Positions 44,293 through 52,371 of a stretch of 64,000 nt of DNA are shown here, piece after piece. Position 1 is the first letter of the stretch; every line of letters begins with the position of its first letter. Source of the DNA: Leptospiraceae bacterium (lineage in GTDB: Bacteria > Spirochaetota > Leptospiria > Turneriellales > Turneriellaceae); the NCBI GenBank assembly GCA_025055765.1, contig JANWWS010000004.1, forward strand, positions 124,001 to 188,000, read 5' to 3'. A program made the position numbers and the translations under genes. Under the pieces are notes generated by a model, which did not search any database, had not been told where the DNA came from, and saw nothing but the letters and a program-made list of their open reading frames with translations.

Positions 44293-45207
44293 TTATTTGT
44301 AAGCGAAAAATACAGTACGCCATGGAGGGGGATATCCCTCTTTTGTTTGACCATTTGCCACTAAAAAGTCACTTAGGGGTTTTGCCTTGGCCCAAATAGT
44401 TGGCCTTTGCTCTTCCATGGTAAGCGGGGTGTGGGAAGTTTTTTCAATTCGGGAAAAACCTGTTTTTTTAAGCCACTCGTAGAGTGCCTCTGGTGAGGGA
44501 ATGTGGTAGACACCGCCTACATTGCAATAACTTTTTCCAGGAAAAAGGCAAAAAGGACCTTTAATATCTAATGTCAGGGATTCTATAATGGCAACCCCTT
44601 TATTTTTTAGCAGTGAGTGGATTTTGCGTAAAAGGGCAAAGGGATTTTCTTCGTGATAAAGTAGTCCCATACACAAAACTACATCGGCCACCCGCAAACC
44701 CTCAAGCTCTTCCCAAGATAGTGGCCAAAAGCTAATCACTTCCTTTGCGTAGAAATTCACCACTTGAAACTGAGCGTAATAAAGCAGGGACGGATCTACC
44801 CCAATAAGGTAGGCTGGTTTTTTTTCTAAAAGCCGAAAGAGGTAATAGCCATTTCCACAACCTATATCTAAAACGAGCCGTCCTTCGAGATTTGGCAAAA
44901 AAGGGGCTATCCTCTCCCATTTGTAAAAAGACTGCCATTCGCTGTCTATCCTAATACCAAAGAGTTCAAAGGGACCCTTGCGCCAGGGAGAAAGAGATTT
45001 CAAAATCTGCTCTAGCTTTTCTAAGGCGTTAGGTTCCGTTCTCTCTTGGGCGATAAGCCTTATGACCCGATCGTATTCCTTGCGAAGAACCACAATGGGG
45101 GGTAGCTCTTTCAATAAAGAACTATATTTGAGCGCAAAGCCCGTCCTTTGCTCTTTTTGGCGCGCTCTTTCCTCATGGCTAGCAAAAAAATCGCAGGTGC
45201 CCTTCAT
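44293..45207 (-). CDS. cmoB: tRNA U34 carboxymethyltransferase CmoB
   Basis: 304 residues. The conserved SPWRKGPFELFGIRIDSEWQS block matches the CmoB-specific RKGPF...DTEWRSxxKW motif, and the SAM-fold motif VLDIGCGNGYYLFRLL with GVDPSLLYYAQFQ follows. CmoB uses carboxy-SAM to turn 5-hydroxyuridine 34 into cmo5U in several tRNAs. Its usual partner CmoA, which makes carboxy-SAM, is not visible here. The ATG at 45207 is chosen over a TTG at 45258 that lacks family support. Confidence 0.85.
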   Translation of the reverse strand: MKGTCDFFASHEERARQKEQRTGFALKYSSLLKELPPIVVLRKEYDRVIRLIAQERTEPNALEKLEQILKSLSPWRKGPFELFGIRIDSEWQSFYKWERIAPFLPNLEGRLVLDIGCGNGYYLFRLLEKKPAYLIGVDPSLLYYAQFQVVNFYAKEVISFWPLSWEELEGLRVADVVLCMGLLYHEENPFALLRKIHSLLKNKGVAIIESLTLDIKGPFCLFPGKSYCNVGGVYHIPSPEALYEWLKKTGFSRIEKTSHTPLTMEEQRPTIWAKAKPLSDFLVANGQTKEGYPPPWRTVFFAYK

Positions 45208-45265
45208 AAGCAGTAATCTCTTCTTTGGTCTGGCCTGAAAAAGTTCTTGGCAAACCAAATTTTTC

Positions 45266-45293
45266 TTGTCAAAAATGCGTTACTCCTTAGATT
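45266..45293 (+). promoter_or_regulatory. candidate promoter for the DUF1554-GH18 gene pair
   Basis: TTGTCA (45266-45271), 16-nt spacer, TAGATT (45288-45293). The leader would be about 33 nt and includes AAAGGAGGAAAC at 45321-45332, an excellent ribosome site, directly before the ATG at 45333. Confidence 0.4.
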
Positions 45294-45332
45294 TCGAATC
45301 GTAAAAAAGGCATACCCTTGAAAGGAGGAAAC

Positions 45333-45982
45333 ATGAAAACAAGGTTTTTGGGTAACTGTTTAGTTCTGGTAATAGCATGGACCTCATGGCCTGTAGTAAC
45401 GATGAGGGATCCAACACAACAGGATCTTCGCTTGGTCTCCCCGACGATACCCCGAGAAAAAAAATGTTTTTAACCCAAAATAAATATAATGGAAATTTAG
45501 GGGGTATCGCAGGTGCTGACAGTAAATGCATGAGTGATCCCCAAAAGCCAAATGATGGAAAAACATATAAGGCCTTTATTGTGGGGGGTACAGGCACAAG
45601 CGAGCGCAGGGCTTGTCAGTCTTATCTATGTGAGACAAACAATCTAAATGAGCATTTAAACTGGATCTTAGACGTAAATACAACCTACACCCGCCCCGAC
45701 GGTACAGCAAGCTGGAGAACGGCTAGTAACCGAAAGGTGTTCTCTATCTTTCTTAACCGCTTTGTAACAACCAACACAGAAGATGCGCGGGAATTCTGGA
45801 CAGGGATGCTCGGTACCTGGGAAACGGCCTTGAACCTGACGTGCAACAACTGGACATTGAGTAATCCCTTATATAGAGGTCTGGCGGGCAATGCTTATGC
45901 AGACACCGAGGGGTACTTTGTGGAGGACGGAGGGCAGGAAACCTGCGATACTCAAAGGAAACTACTTTGCGTAGAGCAATAG
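45333..45982 (+). pseudogene. frameshifted DUF1554 lipoprotein gene
   Basis: The perfect ribosome site AAAGGAGGAAAC leads to an ATG at 45333 that encodes a signal-like start (MKTRFLGNCLVLVIAW), but this frame stops at about 45471-45473. A lipobox (LMAC, within MDLMACSNDEG from 45377) and the whole domain lie in another frame, requiring one missing base between about 45356 and 45377. The domain has the DUF1554 blocks KMFLTQNKYNGNLGGIAGAD, CNNWT and a final LLCVEQ. DUF1554 is a predicted surface domain best known from Leptospira. Either the gene is inactive, or the sequence carries an error, or translation starts at 45377 or shifts frame. The large GH18 gene begins 1 nt after its stop. Confidence 0.75.
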
Positions 45983-45983
45983 T

Positions 45984-48608
45984 ATGAGAGCTTTCACCTT
46001 TCTCCGAGGAGGCATAGGGGTCATAAGCGCGCTCTTTTTTCTGGAGCGCTGCTTTGTTGGCCATCCCCCCCTGCCCCAAGGAGAGAGGGCTACCTCCCGA
46101 GAGGGCTATGAAATCAGCGATGGTCTTACTTATGATTTTGAGCTCTACGACATCCGCGCACAGGTAGAGGGAAGCTCGGTCACCATCCAATGGAGGAGCG
46201 AATACCCCGCAACAAGCATTGTGGAGTGGGGACTGCAGGATCCCAGCGACAATAGATTTGAGCGAAATAATTATGTCACAGATCATGCCGTAACCCTCCA
46301 CAACCTCCCCGAGGGTCGCTATTTTTACCGTGTCAATAGCCGCACAAGGGATGGTAGATTTGCCCAACTCGACAATTTAAGGCTCTTTAGCTTTGAAATC
46401 CGAATATACCCCCAAATTTCTGGGCTCACTCATACCACAAACCAATCCGCAAAAAGTGTAACCATTAGTTTTACCACTGACAGACCCGCCATCGGTAGAA
46501 TAGAGCTGGGTACAGATACCACATACTCCTTACTCCAAACAGAGGAAAGCGACTTAACCCAGACCCATACCCTAACCCTAACTCTCCCAGCTTATGGAAC
46601 AACGTACTACTATCGGGTTATCGCCACGGATGAGCAGGGAGACAGCACCATAAATGACAATTCTGGTGCGGGCTACACCGTAAGCATACCCGAGCCTGCG
46701 CCGCCACCACCACCGGATGGAACCCATGCCAAACCCTTTATCATTGACACGGCAAATCTCACTCTCACAAACCCCATCATCTATACCCATAGCTATAATT
46801 CCAGCTATGCTCATCTAAACAGCATCTTCAATAAGTATAATCCCGCCACGCAAAATGAATACGGAAGGGAGGTAGTTTATAAATTTGACGTGAGCCAGAG
46901 TGTGCGTTTTCGCGCCGAACTTATCTCCGGCTATTGCTGTACACCCGACAACGACCTACATCTCTTAAGCTCTCTCAGCCATAGCAGTGGGAATGCCAAT
47001 CTTTACAACAACGATGCCACCTTCCGCAATGACCGGGCTATCCCTGCTCTCGGTTCCAACCCTAACTACAAAGAATTGCCAGCGGGAACCTATTATCTTG
47101 TTATTGACGGCTATGGCTCAGATACCTCGAAAAATGGCCCCTATACGCTTAGGGTAGAACTTAGCATAAGCTCCCCGGTACATTTTACCATAAATATCGG
47201 CACCCTGCCCTATACCTATACCGACTCGCGCAACACCGCTAATACCACCCCACCCCTACCTTCTGACAATATTAACTCATACCCACCATACCCCCAAAAC
47301 GAATCGGGGCCTGAATACGTCTATGAGTTTACGGTTCCTGCGGGGATGAGGTATAAAGTTACAGCAACTCTATCCTCTATGCCCTCCGGAACAGACATCG
47401 ACATTCATCTCCTGTCCTCGTTAAATCCGCTGCAAGTAATAAGTCGCAATGATGTCTCTCTCACCCAAACTCTCGAGGCGGGAACCTATTACCTTGTCGC
47501 AGATACCTACGTCACCTCCGCAGGTGTGGAAAAGAAGGGCCCCTACACTCTGACTGTGCAATTTCAAAATGTAACCCCACCCTCTCAAAGGGTGGTACAG
47601 GGTTATCTCACATACTGGTCTTCTTCCACAACGGGGATTCAATGGAACCGTTTAACCCATCTTCTCTATTTTTGCCTAGAACCAAACGCGGATGGTAGCA
47701 TAAAATCTCTTCACGGTTGGGATACCACCCCAGCTGTCACGGTGGCCAAAAACAATGGGGTGAAAGTGCTGATCTCTGTCTGCCTTTTTGGCTCGTCAAA
47801 TATTGCCACCATGGTAAACTCTCCCGCAAACCGGGCGCGCATGATCCAAAATATAAAAAACCAGATACTTGCCCGTGGAGCACATGGGGTTGATCTAGAT
47901 TTTGAGGTTCCCGGTAGTTCGGCACGAACGGGACTTGCCACTTTTGTCCAAGAGCTGCGCAGTGCCTTAAATGCCCTGGGCAATGCCCCCGATGGTCAAC
48001 CCTACCGCATCCACATGGCCTTAATGCCTATCGATTGGGCCAATGCCTACGATATGCAGGCAATTACCCCCCACATTGACTACGCAATGGTGATGGCCTA
48101 CGATGGACATAGCGCCAATTCCCCCCAGGCAGGACCCACCAACAAGCTTTACTCACCAAGGCCACCTTGGTCTCACCCCTTCTCGTTTCAGTATTTTTTT
48201 GACCATTGGCTTAACAAAATGGGAAGCGCTAACGCACCCAAACTTTTGGGGGGAATTGGCTATTACCTGCGTGATTATGCCACGGCTGGCTTTACTATCC
48301 CCTCCGCAAATCTAGGCTCTCAATATGTCATAACGCGCACCTACGCCACCGTCATCCCCATGGTAAAAAGTGTCGTAGCCGACGGGGTAACAAGGATCTT
48401 AGGTTATGACTCCACCATACACAACCCCTATTACTTTTACAAACAAGACAACCAACATCGTCAAATTTGGTACGACACAAAAGCGAGCTTAAAGATTAAA
48501 TACGACTACATTAAGTCGCGTAACATGGGTGGCATTGGTATTTGGGCTCTAGGCTTTGACCGAGGCGTAAGCGAAACCTGGGAGGCCATAGCCGAAAGCT
48601 GGTGGTAA
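45984..48608 (+). CDS. large secreted GH18 glycosidase with Fn3-like and PPC domains
   Basis: 874 residues. An N-terminal hydrophobic segment with LERC may be a lipoprotein signal. It is followed by two fibronectin-III-like beta domains (about 50-235: TSIVEWGLQD, YYYRVIATDEQGD), a Pro-rich linker, and two bacterial pre-peptidase C-type domains (about 245-400 and 405-530: LPAGTYYLVIDGYG, LEAGTYYLVADTY). A GH18 catalytic domain follows (about 540-874: QGYLTYWSS, VKVLISVCLFG). The GH18 acid motif DxDxE is Asp637-Asp639-Glu641 in GVDLDFEV. YAMVMAYDGH and GGIGIWALGFDRG complete the barrel. It would bind and cleave a chitin- or peptidoglycan-like glycan outside the cell. Confidence 0.85.
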   Translation: MRAFTFLRGGIGVISALFFLERCFVGHPPLPQGERATSREGYEISDGLTYDFELYDIRAQVEGSSVTIQWRSEYPATSIVEWGLQDPSDNRFERNNYVTDHAVTLHNLPEGRYFYRVNSRTRDGRFAQLDNLRLFSFEIRIYPQISGLTHTTNQSAKSVTISFTTDRPAIGRIELGTDTTYSLLQTEESDLTQTHTLTLTLPAYGTTYYYRVIATDEQGDSTINDNSGAGYTVSIPEPAPPPPPDGTHAKPFIIDTANLTLTNPIIYTHSYNSSYAHLNSIFNKYNPATQNEYGREVVYKFDVSQSVRFRAELISGYCCTPDNDLHLLSSLSHSSGNANLYNNDATFRNDRAIPALGSNPNYKELPAGTYYLVIDGYGSDTSKNGPYTLRVELSISSPVHFTINIGTLPYTYTDSRNTANTTPPLPSDNINSYPPYPQNESGPEYVYEFTVPAGMRYKVTATLSSMPSGTDIDIHLLSSLNPLQVISRNDVSLTQTLEAGTYYLVADTYVTSAGVEKKGPYTLTVQFQNVTPPSQRVVQGYLTYWSSSTTGIQWNRLTHLLYFCLEPNADGSIKSLHGWDTTPAVTVAKNNGVKVLISVCLFGSSNIATMVNSPANRARMIQNIKNQILARGAHGVDLDFEVPGSSARTGLATFVQELRSALNALGNAPDGQPYRIHMALMPIDWANAYDMQAITPHIDYAMVMAYDGHSANSPQAGPTNKLYSPRPPWSHPFSFQYFFDHWLNKMGSANAPKLLGGIGYYLRDYATAGFTIPSANLGSQYVITRTYATVIPMVKSVVADGVTRILGYDSTIHNPYYFYKQDNQHRQIWYDTKASLKIKYDYIKSRNMGGIGIWALGFDRGVSETWEAIAESWW

Positions 48609-48651
48609 AAAGCTGGCATTTAAATTCAAATTTTATAAATTGTAGGTGCGG

Positions 48652-50142
48652 ATGGAAATTTCTAAGCTACGGCTTTTAGGCTTCGGCTATCTTTCCCTTG
48701 TAGCCCATGCTTTAGGCTTTGCCTACCTCGACAAAATCGCCCAACTGCCCGAAAAATGGCTCTTTTGCAATCTTCCCTCCTCAAAAGAGCTTAGGGTAGA
48801 GTTAAACCCCAAGTCCACCCAAGAAAAAGACGAAGCTCGAGCCCAAAGCAACCCCTCGTTTGGGCAAAAAAACGAGGAAAACAATCCTAATGCTCTGGCT
48901 CAAGAAAAGTCCCAGGGTGAAGCCCAAGAACCAAACTTTGGGGAAGAATGGCAAGATTTAAGGGAGAGACTTAAGCAAAGCGAAAATCTACGCAGCCGGT
49001 TTCTCGAGCACTTTGACGGTCTTTTACCCGAAAGAGATGTGCCCCCATCTTACATCTATCGCAAAAGAGACTACGAAGACATTATTGTAAAAGATGTCTT
49101 TCCCACGCTAGATACCATCGACATCCCCTTCCAAGATATCGTAAAGAGGGCCCCTGAGGACTTACAAAGGCACAAAAAACGCAATGAACTTATCGAAGAT
49201 TATCGACTGTGGAAGGCAGGTGAACTTGAAGTGGATCGAAAGAAAGTAGAAATTATTCATGAAGAGGAGGGAAAACTTGAAGTTCTCCACTTCCCCAAAA
49301 GCGAGAGACAAAAATATCTTGACGAGACCTTAACCTTACCTAAGGAAGAACAACTAAGCTTATTTATCCGCAGATTCAGCCACTATGATCCCGACCGGGG
49401 GGATTTACCGTATGCTTTTCGTGACCTTTATTATGAAAACCTGCAACGGCTCGCTTACATCTTTAGTGCCGACCATAGTTATTTTACCCTGGACTATTAC
49501 CAAGAAAACCTAAATAAAGAAGATTATTTAAAAAATTCCTTGGCACTACTTTCGCGCTACCAGGCAAGCAAAACCGCAGCTGAGATACTTTTCACTCTAG
49601 AGAATATTTATGAAATCCAGCAAAGGGCTTGGTATAATTTCTTTGAATTTCAAAAGGCAGCCCCTTACATCACACCACAGCAGCGCAAGCAAATCCGCAT
49701 AGAAACCCTCCTTCGGGTGATGCATCGTTATACCCCTCTTGCTCGCCAAAAAGGCATTTCCTCTTATAAAGATGCGGTGGAGCTCTATACACAAAAAAGA
49801 CTTGAAATTATGGATTATGGGCTCTCTACTATTCGAGAAAATTACCGCCGCCATGATATGCTTTTTGAAAAAGGTCGGATCTATTGGGAGCGCTTTCGGC
49901 TACTTAAAGACCACCAGAGCTTAGAAAATGCCATCAAAAACTGGCAAAGCCTGCGTTATGAACCTTCTACGGGGGATTTTCTCAATAAAGAGACCTACGA
50001 AAAACTGCAGCCTTATTTAACCCTATCCACACGAGATTATTATACCTACGCCGGTATGGAAATCCAGGCAATCCTTGATCAGAGGCTAGAAAAAGTCCTC
50101 TCTCAAAAAAGAGATCGGGAATACCGCCTCTTGTGGAAGTAA
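48652..50142 (+). CDS. large membrane-anchored protein of unknown function
   Basis: 496 residues from the ATG at 48652 (AGGTG upstream). One N-terminal hydrophobic helix (about 6-26) is followed by a Gln/Glu/Asn-rich, low-complexity linker (about 55-100). A long charged helical region follows, rich in Tyr, Arg and Leu, with possible TPR-like pairs (LSRYQASKTAAEILFTLENI, AVELYTQKRLEIMDYG). The anchor-linker-helical layout recalls TonB-like or scaffold proteins, but no TonB C-terminal motif is present. No family recognised. It follows the GH18 gene by 43 nt on the same strand and could be part of the same envelope unit. Confidence 0.7.
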   Translation: MEISKLRLLGFGYLSLVAHALGFAYLDKIAQLPEKWLFCNLPSSKELRVELNPKSTQEKDEARAQSNPSFGQKNEENNPNALAQEKSQGEAQEPNFGEEWQDLRERLKQSENLRSRFLEHFDGLLPERDVPPSYIYRKRDYEDIIVKDVFPTLDTIDIPFQDIVKRAPEDLQRHKKRNELIEDYRLWKAGELEVDRKKVEIIHEEEGKLEVLHFPKSERQKYLDETLTLPKEEQLSLFIRRFSHYDPDRGDLPYAFRDLYYENLQRLAYIFSADHSYFTLDYYQENLNKEDYLKNSLALLSRYQASKTAAEILFTLENIYEIQQRAWYNFFEFQKAAPYITPQQRKQIRIETLLRVMHRYTPLARQKGISSYKDAVELYTQKRLEIMDYGLSTIRENYRRHDMLFEKGRIYWERFRLLKDHQSLENAIKNWQSLRYEPSTGDFLNKETYEKLQPYLTLSTRDYYTYAGMEIQAILDQRLEKVLSQKRDREYRLLWK

Positions 50143-51132
50143 CTAAATTTTTTTCATAAACTCAACCAAAGCTTTATGGATCTTCTCCTTATCGCTGGCC
50201 ACATATTCACTTAGCAAGACATGATCCCCATCAGGGATTTCCACAAGCCATTTTTTATTTTCGGGTGTGGAGAAAAATCCAAAGGCATGGCGCATGGCAT
50301 CAACCCGTGCGGAACCATCTTTATTTTGAGGATCCTTGTAATACACTAGCATAAGTACAGGACAGGATATTTTGCGATATATTTCCTCTCTTGCGGCAAA
50401 CCGGCGTAGATTTTCTAAATGCTCCACAGCTGCCATGTATTGGGGAACATACCAATAGTTTTCATATCCTTCCCGCCGTTTAGGGTCTTTTACGGCTTTT
50501 TTCTTTATTCGATATTTTCCCATGATAAGCTCGCCTATCTTGACCCCACCTGGTAGCTTTAGGATAATTGCCCTAGGATCAGCATAATCATAGAAGGGGG
50601 AAACGAGAACCAAAGCGTGCACAAGCTCCTTATGCGTGGCAGCAAGCCAGGTGGAAATAAGTCCCCCCATGCTTGTGCCAATAACCACAATTTTTTCTCC
50701 TAAAAGAGGCATGTGCCAGAGAGCTTCCTCGGCGGTTCTTAGGTACTCTTGAAAGCCATGTTGCAAGTGATCCTCAATATTCGTACCATGACCAGGCAAA
50801 CGGAGGTAATATACATTTGCTTGAAATTCCTTTGCCAGGCGATTAACCGCGTACTCTCCTTCCGCACGACTTGCCCCAAAACCATGCACATAGAGAATGG
50901 CATACTTGGCTTTTCCTGGACGGTTGCGCACCAATAGTTCCTCATTACCATGTCTTATGGTTAGCCCTTGGTTGCGTTGGTATACTTTTTGCAAAAAGCT
51001 CCCAAAATCTTTTTCAACCGTTATTTCCCCACTTTCATAGCTGGGCAGCGGCCGAAAGAGGGCATAGCCAAAATAGAAAACAAAGAAGGCTCCTATAAGA
51101 GCCAAAAAACCCTTGACAAATTTTCTTAGCAT
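50143..51132 (-). CDS. membrane-anchored alpha/beta hydrolase (serine esterase/lipase-like)
   Basis: 329 residues. An N-terminal TM helix (about 8-27) precedes an alpha/beta hydrolase domain: oxyanion loop YVHGFGASRAEGE, nucleophile elbow GTSMGG (Ser is the nucleophile), catalytic Asp in a YKDPQNKDGSARVD block and His in PDGDHVLL. The YLRLPGHGTN block resembles monoglyceride lipase/carboxylesterase proteins. Substrate unknown. The convergent neighbour ends on the adjacent base. Confidence 0.85.
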   Translation of the reverse strand: MLRKFVKGFLALIGAFFVFYFGYALFRPLPSYESGEITVEKDFGSFLQKVYQRNQGLTIRHGNEELLVRNRPGKAKYAILYVHGFGASRAEGEYAVNRLAKEFQANVYYLRLPGHGTNIEDHLQHGFQEYLRTAEEALWHMPLLGEKIVVIGTSMGGLISTWLAATHKELVHALVLVSPFYDYADPRAIILKLPGGVKIGELIMGKYRIKKKAVKDPKRREGYENYWYVPQYMAAVEHLENLRRFAAREEIYRKISCPVLMLVYYKDPQNKDGSARVDAMRHAFGFFSTPENKKWLVEIPDGDHVLLSEYVASDKEKIHKALVEFMKKI

Positions 51133-51177
51133 ATCTCTTTGTTTATGGCAAAATCAGTTTGAAAAGTTTTTTTAGTG

Positions 51178-52371
51178 CTATAGGACCTCAGGCGGGGTTG
51201 GTAGTTTATCCGAAAGTTGACATTTATCATATTCGCCCGGCAAAAGTTTCTCACCGAACCGGTTAATCACTTGGTTTTCTGTCTGGACAATAGTGATGCG
51301 ATTCGTGTGTTGTCGTAGAGGGCAGGCCACATGATGGTCTTTGCATAGTACCTGGGTGGCTCGAGGTTTGGGATAAGCCAAGGCAAAGCGTTCCCATTTG
51401 CACGCCTTCTCTACTTGGGCAATTTTTTGCCCATATTCAAAAAAGGAGAGATATTTCTCATAGTGATGAGCAAAGGCGCGACTTACAGCCAAGGGAAAAG
51501 CTCCATGCTCGCTTTGATGACCTAATTGAAAAAGAATATCTATAACCTTTTGTTCCGTTTCCTCACCGCCCAAAGTTCTTCTTAAAAAAGAAAAGTACTC
51601 ACATAGCAAGAGAATGTTTTGTGCTAGTTCTTCAAAGGTGAAAGTCCATTTAATTTTATTATCGCCTTGGTTTAAGTCTTCGTAACGGTTAGTTAATTTA
51701 TTGCTATGGCGCAAAATTTTAGGAATGACCTCGGGAATTTTTTTACCCTGCAAGAGAGCAGCTGACTCAATATCATGGCCATCGGAGGGAAAGCTATCCC
51801 GTTCCTCCCAGTTCTTATCGGAAAACAAAGCATAGTCGTGGAGCATCGCAGCCATGAAAATAACATTGATATCATTTATCCTAGCATTAGCCTCTAAATC
51901 TACATAGAGACCTACACTTAAAAGAGCTGTTTCCATGAGATGCCCAAGAATAGGTTGTCCCTCATAGAAAAGTTTGGCTAAGGTAATGAAAAAAAAGTCA
52001 TTATAGAGGCTTGCTCTCACTGTTTGAAAAATGTCCACATTCTTGCGCCGCATAAGCCAACCTGCAAAGGAAAAATCAGCTAACATGAGTTTCTTCTCGA
52101 TCTCCATGCTAATTTTGGATGCAAGAAAAGACCTTAAGTTCGAGGATTTCTCAATAACAAAGGTATATTTAGATAAATCCTGCCTATTTTCTAAGGCTAG
52201 TATAAGGTTTTCTCGAAGAGGTCTTTTGGCAGCAATAAGTACGTTTTTCTTCTCGTCTTGTATCGCATGCTCTAGAGATATATTTTGCAATCCCCCAAAA
52301 ACTTCGCCAAAGCGGATTAGCTCGCCCAGGGTGTCAATGGTAATGTGTTCGTCACTAAACTGTATAGCCAT
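51178..52371 (-). CDS. HD-superfamily protein with an extra N-terminal domain
   Basis: 397 residues. The central part (about 145-260) carries spaced HD-domain ligands: LGHLMETALLSVGL, MAAMLHDYALF (the HD pair), GHDIESAALL and ILRHSNK. This order resembles HD-GYP phosphodiesterases, but the GYP motif is absent. The N-terminal 130 residues (ITIDTLGELIRF) look like a regulatory domain of unknown type. The last 80 residues contain CKDHHVACPLRQHTNRI, a possible metal-binding Cys/His cluster. It overlaps ligA by 17 nt. It could be a divergent nucleotide or cyclic-dinucleotide phosphohydrolase; this is inference from the ligand order. Confidence 0.6.
   Translation of the reverse strand: MAIQFSDEHITIDTLGELIRFGEVFGGLQNISLEHAIQDEKKNVLIAAKRPLRENLILALENRQDLSKYTFVIEKSSNLRSFLASKISMEIEKKLMLADFSFAGWLMRRKNVDIFQTVRASLYNDFFFITLAKLFYEGQPILGHLMETALLSVGLYVDLEANARINDINVIFMAAMLHDYALFSDKNWEERDSFPSDGHDIESAALLQGKKIPEVIPKILRHSNKLTNRYEDLNQGDNKIKWTFTFEELAQNILLLCEYFSFLRRTLGGEETEQKVIDILFQLGHQSEHGAFPLAVSRAFAHHYEKYLSFFEYGQKIAQVEKACKWERFALAYPKPRATQVLCKDHHVACPLRQHTNRITIVQTENQVINRFGEKLLPGEYDKCQLSDKLPTPPEVL

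Noticed and set aside
45377-45470. Independent start of the DUF1554 gene at 45377
   Set aside because: It begins just before a lipobox with no signal peptide of its own, while the correct signal peptide lies in the other frame; a frameshift explains this better, though initiation here cannot be excluded.
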